Below, in pieces: positions 39,249 to 55,894 of a stretch of 64,000 nt of DNA. Each line of letters starts with the position of its first letter. Positions within the stretch are counted from its first letter, which is position 1. The stretch is taken from contig NC_081295.1 of assembly GCF_030435805.1 (NCBI RefSeq), forward strand, positions 123,107,501-123,171,500, written 5' to 3'. The notes beneath the pieces were generated by a model. That model did no database searches and was not told the DNA's origin. It saw nothing but the letters and a program-made list of their open reading frames with translations. The position numbers and the translations under genes were made by a program. The DNA is from Mustela lutreola (Eukaryota > Chordata > Mammalia > Carnivora > Mustelidae).

Positions 39249-39442
39249 TGGGACGCCTGGGTGCCTCAGTCCATTAAGAGTCTGCTTTCAGCTCAGATCA
39301 TGATTTCAGGATCCTGGGACCAAGCCCCACATCAGGTTCCTTGCTCAGCGGGGAGCCTGCTTTCCCCTCAGCCTGCTGCTCCCCGCCTTGCGCCCTCTCT
39401 CTCTGACAAACAAATAAATATGATCTTTTTATAAAAAAAAAA
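39249..39442 (+). mobile_element. CAN-SINE
   Basis: 'gggacgcctgggtgcctcag' to 'ctgacaaacaaataaatatg' and an A tail. Confidence 0.9.
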
Positions 39443-41467
39443 TAAGTTAAATGAAAAATAAAATAAAATAATATCCCTTAAAATGCATCTTCCTCTCCAG
39501 CTTTGTCCTAGGTACCCTGAGATGGGGAGATCCCATCCAGGAGGTGAGAGAAAATGGTGGGTTAACCGGCTTCTACCACGAAAAGACTAGAAAATCCCCT
39601 CCAGCAAGGAAGGTAGGGGAGGGAGTTAAGGACTAGGTTAATGGTTACCCCTGGCAAATTGTTGAGCAATGGAGCTATGGAAACCTGGAAGAGACGTCAC
39701 AACTCTAAGGCGTGTCAGGGAGCAACACACCTTCCAATCTGGGGTGAAAAGAGATTAGAGACTGGTTTACCAAGCCAAGGAAGGCAAGGGAGTGAAATAA
39801 AAAACCACCCTTTGAAGGAAAGGTTAGATACTGAGTTAGGAGAAAAGCCGGGGTAAGGAGGTGAGACGAGGGAAATGTCTCTGATAGAGGATTTGGGGGC
39901 GCAGCCCAGGGGGCACTGCTGGATAGTACCAGGAGAGGGCAGCATTACCTGTCATCTGGGAAATTAAGGAGAAATACCTTGTGGGTAGCCATGCCAGCCA
40001 CCCAAAGTCAATATTGATGATCAAACCAGCTCTAGCCATAAAGCCATAGGACAGAAAAAGGCAGGAAAGAAGCTGCCAAAACCTGTTTGAGCTCAGGCCC
40101 GGCCCTATTTGCCTGAGGCATCTCCCACAAGGGAGATCTTTGTGGGGCAGATTCTCTGATAGACATTGATCGGCTGGAACAGAAGAGGGTCCTGAGTAGG
40201 GGTGTTTTGACCTCCTTCCTCATGTGGAAGGGATTTGTGTGCAGAATCTGAGGATCACCCATGGAGGAGATCCTCCCCCCCAACACACACACTCATGAAA
40301 TCATCCTACAACCTTACAGGATCTTAGAATTCAAGGAAGCAAACACTGAATATATCTTCTCACTGGGGAGGAGAGAGATAGGCCTTCCCCCAGGGAGGCG
40401 AAAACCCACAGAAGAGGAAGCAGAAGAGGAAACCACTAACTGCTGGTTTCCAGCAGCACGACTCTCACTCCACCCCAGTCCTCCTCAAAGTCTCCTTTTC
40501 TTTCAGTGTCAAGTCCTGTTTTGCTTCTCTACGTCCTTACACTTCCACTCTGTTTTTCTGTAACTGTGGGTCTGTTAGACAACAGGTGGTGAGAAAGAAA
40601 GAGAAGATATGGTAGGGTAGGAGAGAGATTCAAGATATGGAGGCCGGAATGTGTCCAGTTTGGAGGACATATTTTTAAGCCGTTTTTCAGCAGTTCATAA
40701 AGAATTTGACAGAACCTCCAAAAATCAAGTTACTCTTCCTCTACCTCCCTACTTATTTGTGTCCCCAAGGACTCCACTTACATTATGCCCTTCTGATCTT
40801 TGCTTAAGACCAGCTACCATCCTCTCCAGGATCAGTGCAACTCTATTCTAGGGCCACAATAACCCCACTCTCCACCCGCCCCCATTCTCTCATCTTCAAC
40901 ATATCAGTGAGAAAAGGGCAAGGGGCACAGGAAGGGGCCCCACAATGGGGGCAGAAGTGGAAGCATTTAAGCTGATTAGGCTACTGAGGAGGAGCTGACC
41001 TCCCCCAGAGATGAGTCCCTTTGGCTCAGCTTCTTGTTTCCCTAGCAGGAGGCTTGGATGTCTCCCCTCCCATCACCTCCCCTACCTTTCACTACTCTCT
41101 TCCCCCAATCTCAGTGTCTACTTCCAAGTCGGTCCTGCTGGAGTCTGGAAGGAATGTGGGAAAAGGAATAAACGACCATCTTCACATTTTAAAGTCCCCC
41201 CCACCCCCGGGACCTCATGGGCTTGACCAAGCTGTTGGGGTCGTTTCTTGTGTGAGGGTGGAGTGGGAGTGTCCTCTGATTAATACAGCAGGGAAACTGA
41301 GGCAGGAAAAAAAATCCCGTGTTCAAGGAGACGGGTGGAGAAACAAGTAGGTTCCCCATCCCTTATCCTCTAGGAGACCTGAGGCTCCCTCTCCGGACCC
41401 ACTGCCTAGATCCCCGAGTCCCGCCCCCCTCCTGTCCCCTCCCCAGGTTCAGGGCGGGGCCGGTCGG

Positions 41468-41476
41468 TGAGTCAGC
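41468..41476 (+). promoter_or_regulatory. CLIC1: AP-1/MARE-like site in the CLIC1 promoter
   Basis: TGAGTCAGC about 235 bases upstream of the CLIC1 ATG, just after a GC box (gggcggggcc, 41452-41461). Motif match only. Confidence 0.45.
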
Positions 41477-41709
41477 GGCTCCCTGATCTAGCCCGGGAGG
41501 GGATAGAGCTGGAGGGGCCGGGTGTGGGGTGCGCTGGTCTGGTGGGGAAGCCGGGTCTTGAGTGAGCGGGTCTTTTCGGGCTTGTTTGGCGCTGAAGGGA
41601 CAGCCCTAAGTCTAGGGGAGAGAATCCCTGCCTGTGAGACCCGCCTTCCCCGGCCCGAGCCCCTCCCAGTTCCCCCAGCGCCGGCCGCTTCCTGGTCCCC
41701 GTCGCAACC

Positions 41710-47068
<5,359 letters not shown>

Positions 47069-48719
47069 GTACTTTCTGAGGCTCCGTCTCCCACTGCACA
47101 AAGGCAGCAGCTGGTTTCCACGTGGCTATCCAAGGGACACACTCCAAAATGGCCAGCGGGCAGAGAATCCTGGAGCACTTGTGCAGGGCTGGCTGGGGGC
47201 TGAGGGGAAAGATGGGGAATCTAGGTAAGATTTTTATTGTGGGGTGGTGCGGGTAGGACAATGTACTTCAGTAATAAAATACAGAATGAAAATACAGTGT
47301 CGTTTTACACAAAGGGGTCTTGAGTGTGGCTAACACGGGAATGAGAGGTGGGTCAGTGACCTTGAGCTCAAGGCAGAAGCGAGGAATTTAGAAGAGGGGT
47401 ATTGGTGGTCAGGCTTCCATTCCTCGTGCCGGTCCACCGTAACGCTGTCTTGTGGTCCATGTCGCGTTTGCAGCCCAGCCGCCGGGGCCAGCCAGACCTG
47501 GGTGGGCCTGGGCAGCACTCACGGGGCGGGGCCAAGTTCTGAGGAGGGGAGCGAAGTCCCCCCGAAGTGGGCGCGGCGTAGCAGGGCGGAATGGGCGTGG
47601 TCTCTAGGAGCCCCGCCCCGTCCCGCTTAGACAATGCCCCGGAGCAGCCAGACCGTCGCGCCCCCGCCCCACCGTAGTTCTTGAGCTCGCCTACCCGGGG
47701 ACCCCCTCAAAAGCAGAGAGCTCCAGTCCCCGAGGCTTGAAGACTAGGACTCCCTTCTCCAACTCTGTCCTCAGGGGGGTGGGGCCCCAGCCAACATCAC
47801 AGAACGCAGGAGTTGGGGTGGCCACTGGAGGTAAGTCTAAGGGTTGGAGATGTCCTCTGGACCGTGCGCGGGCCGGAGCTTGAGGATGCCGGGCCCGTGC
47901 CTGCAACGGATAGAGTGCAGGAGGCCGAAATTCGGGTGCGGAGCTGAGCGGGGTAGACTTTGGGGAAGATGGACCGGGAGAGGCAGCCGCTCCCTGGGAC
48001 CACGCCCCCGTTTCCCCGCCCCTTGGATTTCGTTTTAGACCTCTCCCAGTCCTCGGGGACTCGGTCTGGTTTATACTGGGTCGTGCTAGGGGCAGCGGGA
48101 CCGGCCCGGGTGGAGGGAGATTTAACTCCTTGGATTCTAATTTCTCCTTCGTTACTCGTCTTCTCTTTTTTCGTTTGGGCGTTCAGGACTTCCATCTTCC
48201 AGGCCGTGACTCTCTCCCCAGCTACCTCCTCCTGTCCCATAACCCCTTTGGGTCCCTTGCCGCACTTCGGATCCCTATGGCAGCGAGCAGCTGAGGGTTA
48301 AGGGGGCGGGACCGTTGCATTTTTGGGGAGTGAGCGCATCCTAGCGGCTGCCAAGAGGGGCGCCTAGCAGGGACCTCGCAAAGCCCCCTAACTGGGGCAA
48401 CAGGTGTTGTGAAAATTAGGGGTCCGGGTCTTGTTCCTCGGACTCCTTCCAAAGAAGCAGACCAGACCCAGAAGGGTGCGGGGTGGAATGGGGTCGGCAG
48501 GAGAGGAAGGTCTGGAGGGGGTGGGGCGAAGTGGGAGGGGCGCCCGGAGAAGGCAGGAGGAAGACCCGGGCGCTCTTAACCACCCCCCCTTACGCCCTTC
48601 TGTGCATGTCTCTTATTCTGCCAACCCCACTCCCCTTTTCTGTCTCTTATCCCAGACAGGTGAAGTAAAAAGAGAAAACTAAGAAATCAGCGCGGCCGGA
48701 GGGGCGCTGTGTGGATGGG
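47069..48719. other. CLIC1 3' UTR and DDAH2 5' region
   Basis: The CLIC1 3' UTR runs to about 47300. From about 47400 the DNA is GC-rich with GC boxes (ggggcggggcc near 47523). A strong donor (ctggag|gtaagt, exon end 47830) and an acceptor (cccagacag, near 48659) suggest a spliced non-coding DDAH2 first exon. Confidence 0.6.
47273..47278 (+). terminator. CLIC1: CLIC1 poly(A) signal AATAAA
   Basis: AATAAA 205 bases after the stop, followed by GT-rich sequence. Confidence 0.85.
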
Positions 48720-50609
48720 ATGGGGACGCCAGGGGAGGGGCTGGGCCGCTGCTCCCATGCCCTGATCCGGGGGGTCCCTGAGAGCCTGGCTTCGGGGGAG
48801 GGTTCGGGGGCTGGCCTCCCGGCTCTGGACCTGGCTAAAGCTCAGAGGGAGCACGGGGTACTTGGGGGTAAACTGAGGCAGCGGTTGGGGCTGCAGCTGC
48901 TAGAATTGCCTCCTGAAGAGTCGCTGCCGCTGGGACCGCTCCTCGGTGACACCGCCGTGATCCAAGGGGACACGGCCCTAATTACGCGTCCCTGGAGCCC
49001 CTCCCGCAGGCCGGAGGTGAGCGCCGCGGCGCGGTTTGGGGGGTTAGGGGAAAGGAGGAGCTGGACGTGCGGGGCTTTAAGAGTTATGGTTGGGAATGTC
49101 TCTGCTCCGCGCCCTCTTTCCTGCCCTAAGGTCGATGGAGTCCGCAAAGCCCTTCAGGATCTTGGGCTCCGGATTGTGGAGATGGGGGATGAGAACGCGA
49201 CGTTGGATGGCACTGATGTTCTTTTTACGGGTGAGGCTGAGGTGCCTGCATCCCTGCGCTTCGCATTGGGAAGCAGAGCTGGGGAGACTAGGCCATGTTG
49301 GGCCTTGTTTCCAACTCACTCTGGCTCTCAAACCTCCGCGGCCTCCCTGGGCTCAGGCCGGGAGTTTTTCGTAGGCCTCTCCAAGTGGACCAATCATCGA
49401 GGAGCTGAGATCGTGGCAGACACGTTCCGAGTGAGAAACGGGACCAGCTTCTTGCTGGGGAAGCGGGGAGCGGATGGGGTGGGAGGGGCGCACGGAGGGG
49501 GCGCGGAGTAGAAAGGAGCCCAGAGCAACCTGTGTTTGAGGGAATCCCCCATCCCTCTCGCGTCCCTGAATAATTTCTTTTGTTGCCCCTAGGACTTCGC
49601 TGTCTCCACAGTGCCGGTCTCGAGCTCCTCCCACCTGCGCGGCCTTTGCGGCATGGGGGGACCCCGCACTGTCGTGGCTGGTAGCAGCGAGGCTGCCCAA
49701 AAGGCTGTCAGGGTGAGGAGGGTGGGGCCAACAAAAGTGGGCGTGGCTCTTGGCTCGTAAGGCTGCCCTCATGGAGCTGTCCATCTAGTATGAAAACACG
49801 TCAGAAAGCAAGAAGTTACTATGGCAGGACAGGAAACACAGTCGATTAACATCGTTTTCCCGAGTTTCAAGAAACTTCTCAAAGGTGGCATCTAAGCTAT
49901 GAGGAAGGATGGATGACATGGACTGGTGGGGGCTGGAGAAGGGGAGAAGAGGGCTGCAGGTAGTAAGAACTGCATGTGGGTCTGAGGTGGAACTAAACAA
50001 AAGTCACTAAAATGCTTAGAACAGTGCCTGACACATACTAAGGACAAGTACTTGCTATCATAATCATGCAACAGATGTAACTGTGTTCCCAGCCCTTAGT
50101 GGTGGTAGGGCCACCAGACTCAGTGGGGAGGCTCTGAGACTTGACCACTTCCTCTTTTTCCCTTCCTCAGGCGATGGCAGTGTTGACAGACCATCCCTAT
50201 GCGTCCCTGACTCTCCCAGATGATGCAGCTGCTGACTGTCTCTTTTTGCGACCTGGGCTGCCTGGTGTGCCCCCTTTTCTCCTGCACCGCGGAGGCGGGG
50301 ACCTGCCCAATAGCCAGGAGGTGAGAGGAGGCAAGAGCTCCACTACTAACAACAACCAGAGGAAGGAGTCTCAAGCCTTCCTAGTGGGACAAAGAAGGGG
50401 TACCTTCTCTAGAAGCACAGCCGGCTCCAAGAAGGGCCTGGCTGTGGCCTCAGAGTCTTACTCCCCTCTCCCATTTCATGTCTTTCCTGCAGGCATTGCA
50501 GAAGCTCTCTGATGTCACCCTGGTACCTGTGTCCTGCTCAGAACTGGAGAAGGCAGGCGCTGGGCTCAGCTCCCTCTGCCTGGTGCTCAGCACGCGTCCC
50601 CACAGCTGA
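48720..50609 (+). CDS. DDAH2: Dimethylarginine dimethylaminohydrolase 2
   Basis: DDAH-family cytosolic protein. The family hydrolyses asymmetric dimethylarginine, an inhibitor of nitric oxide synthase, to citrulline and dimethylamine; catalysis by DDAH2 itself is debated. Coding exons: 48720-49016, 49131-49230, 49357-49430, 49593-49712, 50171-50320 and 50493-50609 (TGA), giving 285 aa as in human. Visible family residues: His171 in SHLRGLC and Cys276 in SSLCLVLS align with the DDAH1 catalytic His and Cys. The ATG chosen gives the conserved [20 protein letters not shown]. An earlier overlapping ATG at 48715 is out of frame and ends at 48765. Exon 4 reads VSSSSHLRG where I recall VSGPSHLRG in human. 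Confidence 0.98.
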
Positions 50610-52638
50610 GCTCCTGGCCTTAGGGTTCTGGCTGGCCAATGTTTGGGCAGCATAGGGAGTAGAAGCGGAAGGAGGCTTAGATAGAGGACGGTGAATAGGT
50701 ATAGTAGTGGGGAGAGGGCCCCAAGATGGGGGGGAGGGCTTAGTGTGGGAAAACTGATAGAGTCCCCTGGGTGAGTCCTCTTCCTCAGAACTAATAAAAC
50801 AGAACTGACCTTTTAGACTGGGCTGTGGCTGGTGTCTTAACTGGGATAGGGGCAGGGCTGAAATCTGATGTTGAGGTTAGTCTTTCATTCATCAAACCCT
50901 CATTAGGCACTTACTGAGTCATTGCCCAGCCCTATTATAGGTGTTTGGGTGCAAGATGGACAGGATAGTATTTCTATTGTGGGGAGCATATGTGACGTAG
51001 AGAAGAAAGAGTAGGGTGGATCCCTCATTATCTAAATGTCAGATGATTCAGAGACTGGTAGATTACCAACCCACCCTTAGTTGATAGAAAAAAAGAAGTA
51101 ACGCTTCCAGGGGCATTCATTTTCATTCACTCATTTACTGAGGCTTAGCAGTAATATAAAAAGGGTCAGTCTCCTGAGAGCAGGGAACTCACAGTACATT
51201 GAAACTGAAATACAGGTTGTGATGGAACAATTTACAGGGTGTGGTTGCTTAGAGATAAATAAGGAGACTGCCTTCAGCATCAAAATCAAAATGTATGCAG
51301 GGGTAGGCAAAGAGGGTCAGGAATGGCTTCCCAGAAATGGCTATGTTTCAGCTGAGTCTTAGGGATGAAGAATTATTAGGCAGGAAGGTAGTGGGGAGAA
51401 GGAAAAAAGGGTGATCTGGAAAGAAGGACTTGCCTGGCACAAAAACGTATTTGGAGGCTGGGGAGAATCTCTCCCAGGCTGGCATGCTGTGCACATGTGG
51501 GGTGCCAGAGACAAGTCTGGAAGGTAGGCAGAGTGCTGCCAGCACCTTGTACCCAAAGCCAAGGCCCATGGGTCCAAGAAAAGGTCCTGGAAAGACATCC
51601 TGCAACTCTGGAATACAGGTTGTGAGGAGGTTTGCATTTGGGGAGGACCCCTCTGGCTTCAGGGAGGAGGGCAGGGGCAAAAGGATGAGGTGGGGCTATG
51701 AGTCACCCAGGGAGGAAATGAGGAGAGTATATTCAGGTGGCAGCCCTGGGCATGAAGAAGGGTATGGATTTCACAGTGACATTAAAATAGAAAGACAGGA
51801 CTTGGTTCGTTGTGTGGGAGTGAGCAGAACAAGGTCTGCATGACTCCCAGTTTCTGGCTTAGGCAACTGGTTGATCAAGAGACTACAGAGGAGGATTAAG
51901 TGAGTGACAGTGAGTTGGGTTTGGGATATGCTGTGTGCAGAATGTCTATGGCTGACCAAGCAGGGCTGTCTCAGTAGTAGATGGGAAATCTCATTACTCG
52001 AGATCTGAGCTGGAGAGAGTTCTGAGTGTTGTTTGCAGAGGTGAGGCTTGAGGACTGGCTGTGGATGCCAAATTCCCAGAAGAGAGGGAAGTCAGATAAA
52101 GGGACGAACCTAGAATAGTGGGGAATACCGTGGGAATAGGAAGGAGGGCAGAGGAGTCCAAAGGGAAGATGCCAGCATTAAAAAAGGAAGTAACCAAAGA
52201 CCAACTAAAAACTCTGCTGGGCGTGGCCATTAGGACATCACTGGCAACCTCATGGAGAGATGAGGAGCAGTGTGAGTGGAGTCAAGGAGAAGACAAAGTG
52301 TAGGCCCCTGGTTCAAAGAGCTGGACTGTGCAGGGGAGGGAAGAGACAGGACAACTATCTAATTAGGACTTGTTGATGTCTTAAGATAGGGAGACAGGGC
52401 TTGGTCAGGTTTAGAAAGGCACCAGTGGTGAAGAAGATGTGAAAGTTACAGGAGAGATGGGGTAACTGAAGGAGCAAGATCAGTGGCAGAGCAGAGAACC
52501 CAGGGCTCCTGACTCCCATACTAGTGCTCATTTCTGTCCTGTGGTGCATCCATTGCCAGGTGAGGGGCCAAGAAGGAGAGGGGAGCTGTGGAGAGCTGGG
52601 AGCCTTCAGCTTGTGAGGTTTGGAATAAGGGCTTCCCT
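50610..52638. other. Convergent DDAH2/MPIG6B 3' interval
   Basis: Two kilobases between stop codons of converging genes. The left edge is the DDAH2 3' UTR. The rest resembles diverged old repeats in places ('cattaggcacttactgagtc') and has no conserved coding frame. No clear AATAAA for MPIG6B was found on the minus strand. Confidence 0.6.
50793..50798 (+). terminator. DDAH2: DDAH2 poly(A) signal AATAAA
   Basis: AATAAA 184 bases after the stop, followed by a 'ggctgtggctggtgtctt' GU-rich element. Confidence 0.88.
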
Positions 52639-54347
52639 TCAAACTACAACCGCATAGATGGTCGAGGCATCAGCTGGGACCATGGGGGACAACCGGAGGG
52701 GCCTTCTGAGGGCCAGATGATCCAGGTCTGCGTAGAGCAGGCTCTGAAGGGTGGGGAGGAAGGCAGGAGAGTTTCAGAAGTCTCACTCGCTGGGGGATTC
52801 AGGCCTCTCTCTTTCTCAGTCCACTCTTCTCAGGGGTTTGGTCCAACCCCCTTCCAATAGCCAGGCCCTTACCGCCTCCTGGTCCAGGTCCCCTGCAGTC
52901 TTAGGCTCCTCCTCCTTTACTGGCCTCTGGGGCTCGACTTTCGCGAGTGGATCTATATGAGGGGGAGTGGTGAACAGAGCTGAAAAATGGAAAGGGACCA
53001 ACATTCTGCTTCCAGCAAGGGCTCAGACTGAGGAATTGAGAGGCGGGAAGTGTGGGAGCAGTAGAAAAATGGGGTGGTTAGTCTCACCAAATCTGGGGAG
53101 TGGTCGAGGCGGGTGCGGGGGTGATCGTCTGTAACGGATGTATAAGTCTTTGAGAGCCACCAGTTTTATCTCGTCTTCCTCGGGGCCAACAGCAACCAAG
53201 CAACTCAAAGGCTCAGACCCGCAAAACAATTTAGGCTCCACCCCCACAGATAGTTCCGCCCACGCTCTGATCCTGCTCCGGCTCTAGCGTCGCCTCCTTA
53301 GCCAGGGCTCCGCCTACCAGCCTATGGCCTCGGCCCAAGGGGTGACCTCCCCCCCGCCCCCTTCCTCTATAAACCGCACGCCGGAGTTCTAGGTCTAGGT
53401 TCTGTCTGCGAAGGTTCTGGTCCTACCCCTCCCGCCTCGGGTCCCGACCCATTTAACCAGGCCCCGCCCATTGTGCTCACCTGCGCCACCACCAGACCAC
53501 GCCCAACGCCCCGACTCCCAGCACCAGCCCAGCGCCCAGCAGGGGGATCAGGAGCTGGGGATTCACGGACCCTGGGTGAACGGAGGACAGGGTGGTGACG
53601 GATACTGAGGTCAGGGGTGCGAGGACAGAGAACTACATCTCCCGTCCAGGAAACCTCCCGCTAAGGCCTCTCTCCCTCCTGAGGGTATGTCAGTGAAGTC
53701 CCTGAGCAAAGGCCTGGACCTACCATGGGTAGACCCCGGTGCCCTGCAATCAGCCCCGTCCCCTAGCACGTGAAGCACTGTACGGCTTTCTTCTTCGTGG
53801 CGGCCCCTGCAGAAAAAGGTGCCTGAGTCCCCCGCGCTCAGGAGCAGCTCCAGCCGCCGGATACTGGGGTCCAGGGCACGTAGGCGACCAGCAAAGGGCT
53901 GGACTGGAGACACAGTAGGGGTCGCGCTCGAGGAGGCCCACAGTATTGGGCGGCGTCCTTTGGACAGGCCCTTGCAGGCAGGGAAGCTAGGCGCCCAGGC
54001 CCAGCGGATGGGATGCGAGACCCCTACGCAGGAGAAATTCACCCGGTCTCCGGGACGGCCGTCCAGTGAAGCTGGGGTTGGAGGGGACAGGGGTTAGGGC
54101 AAGTCCACAGGGCTAGACTAACCCCACTCCCGAACCCCATTCCCGTCTCCTCTCTTTCCCCTCTCTTCTGAGCTTCCGCCAGCCTGGATCATCCCCCACA
54201 CATCCACCCTCCCCCACCCCAGCACCCGCCGCCCTTCAGTCTTTCCTCACGCCCACTCCCAACTTTCCTGGGAGAAGATGGCTTACCCCCGGGGTCTCCC
54301 TGGGCCCTTGACAGCAGCAGCGGCAGTAGCTGCAGAACCAGAGCCAT
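52639..54347 (-). CDS. MPIG6B: Megakaryocyte and platelet inhibitory receptor G6b
   Basis: Type I Ig-superfamily receptor on megakaryocytes and platelets. It binds heparan sulfate and recruits SHP1/SHP2. Minus-strand exons: 54347-54287, 54071-53724, 53571-53481, 53128-53088, 52952-52873 and 52743-52639 (TGA), giving 241 aa as in human. Signal peptide MALVLQLLPLLLSRAQG; single V-type Ig domain in exon 2 with Cys pair (VNFSC, SGTFFC) and an N-glycosylation site NFS; transmembrane helix in exon 3 (LLIPLLGAGLVLGVGALGVV); Pro-rich linker; ITIM LLYADL (Tyr211) and ITSM-like TIYAVV (Tyr237). The junction between exons 5 and 6 places Ala where human has Pro before SLLYADL. Confidence 0.97.
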
Positions 54348-54397
54348 GGCTGGGATGTATGTGGTGGGGATAGGAGGCAAGTATATCAGCGGAGGAG

Positions 54398-54456
54398 ACC
54401 GGAAAGAAACTCGGGAAGAGGGGATGGGGGGGGCACGGGTTGGGGGCTCTGATAAG
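54398..54456. promoter_or_regulatory. MPIG6B: ETS and GATA motifs at the MPIG6B 5' flank
   Basis: An ETS-type accGGAAag (54398-54406) and a GATA motif tGATAAg (54450-54456) lie 50-110 bases upstream of the start codon. GATA1/ETS pairing is characteristic of megakaryocyte promoters. Motif match only. Confidence 0.45.
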
Positions 54457-54599
54457 AGCGGGGCGGGGCTACCAGCCTCCGGGATCCCTCTGGGAGTCCT
54501 CGCTGGCTCTCTTTCAGCCCTCAGACAATACTCAGTTGAAAGTGGTGCTCTGCTGGTTGTGGAAGCACTTTCCTGTACTTTAACTCCCGCGGGGTAGCA

Positions 54600-55045
54600 G
54601 TGGCCCAGAGCATCCTGGCTGAGTTCAAATCCTGCCTTAGCCATCTACTAGCTGAGTCATGTGGGAGAGTCGTTCAACTTTTCTGGGCCTGTTCATTCAT
54701 CTGTAAAACAGGGATAAAAAGCACCTACCTGGGGCGTCTGGGTAGCTCAGTCGTTAGGCGTCTGCCTTTGGCGCTGACCGTGATCCCGGGGTCCTGGGAT
54801 CTAGCCCCACTTTGGGCTCTCCACTCCGCGGGAAGCCTGCTTCTCCCTCTCCCACTCCCCCTGCTTGTGTTCCCTCTCACGCTGTGTCTCTGTCAAATAA
54901 ATAAAATCTTTAAAAAAAAAAAAAAAAAAAAAAGCACCTGCCTTCTAGAGTACTAAGAAATTTTAAAAAGTAATACACCTACAATGCCTAGAACAATGGT
55001 TGACACATAGGAGCACTGGGTGCTCATCATTATTGTTATTACTGC
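54600..55045 (+). mobile_element. MIR element split by a CAN-SINE
   Basis: Left half 'gctgagttcaaatcctgcct ... taaaacagggataaaaagca'; right half from 54933 'gccttctagagtactaagaa ... cctagaacaatggttgacac'. The order matches sense MIR. Confidence 0.75.
54732..54932 (+). mobile_element. CAN-SINE inserted in a MIR
   Basis: 'ggggcgtctgggtagctcag' to 'tgtctctgtcaaataaataa' and a 22-base A tail. Target duplication 'aaaaagcacctacc'/'aaaaagcacctgcc'. Confidence 0.94.
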
Positions 55046-55894
55046 AACTTCTTATTCTAGCTTCTCCTTCACCTCTCTGTGCCCACGCTGTCCCTCCTGG
55101 CCAATGGTGCCCCACCCAAACTGGCAGGTTTGGGTCTGGGAGACACTTAGGAACAGGCCACATGCCCCACACCCTGGACTTCATCAGCCCTCGCCCAGGC
55201 TAGGCCAAGCCCTGGTTTAGCCAGGGCAGGTTCCCAGAACCTTCTGAGGGCCTAAGGCAGCACCTCCGCAGGTAGCCCCAGCCTGGGTCCTTGCTGTTGT
55301 GACATCACAGAGGCCCTTGGTGACATCACAAATCTTTCATCTTTCATCCTGCGACTGAGCAGGGGTTGGGAAGACCTTGTCAAGGCTGAATCCAGATGAA
55401 GTTAGCCCCTTCTGTCCTCAGTTTCTGCTCACGCGCCCCTACCAATGACCCCCAAGGACCCAAATTGGGCAATGAGTGTAGGCTACACCCCATTATCCGT
55501 TTCCTGGAACCATTAGGTGCTCCCACCATAGCCACTGTAATGTCACAGGGGCTTCGGTGATGCCTTTTCAGAGGACTGTGCAGGCAGGGCTGTCAGCTGG
55601 GAATCAGGAAGGGTGTCTTGGCCTGAAACCAAGAACCAAAATGGAGTTGGCCATAGTGTGCCTACCTTTCAGTACCTCTCTCTCCCATCCCTACTCCCTC
55701 ACCCAGTTCTGCTTAGTCCCTCCCCACCCCTGGTCATCAGGGTATAAATGGGGAAGGAGGGGCCACCAGAGGCAGGGAAGGGAGGGACCTTTGGGATTAT
55801 AAATTCCAAAAAGGCCACTGACTCCCAGAGCTGGATCCCTGAAACTCTACTCTGTCAGCTGCTGCACTTGCTACCATCCCCGGGGACCTTCATC
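55046..55894 (+). promoter_or_regulatory. LY6G6C: LY6G6C 5' flank with TATA boxes
   Basis: Two TATA-type motifs occur: gtataaatg at 55742-55750 and ttataaatt at 55798-55806. The second lies about 95 bases before the ATG. Nothing else was recognised between the MIR and the gene. Confidence 0.5.

Larger units (their letters stand above)
37466..41709. promoter_or_regulatory. Head-to-head MSH5/CLIC1 intergenic region
   Basis: 4.2 kb between divergent start codons. GC-rich ends flank an AT-rich, SINE-bearing middle. At the MSH5 side (38040-38400) there is an E2F-like TTTCCCGC (38063-38070) and a CDE/CHR-like pair (38320-38334). A donor-like CGCCA|gtaaga on the minus strand near 38145 suggests a non-coding MSH5 first exon. 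The stretch 39450-41370 holds no recognised repeat or gene. Confidence 0.65.

Noticed and set aside
51348-51843. Overlapping 110- and 137-codon frames in the DDAH2/MPIG6B interval
   Set aside because: No homology recognised, no splice context, and both strands are open at once; likely chance in a GC-balanced region.
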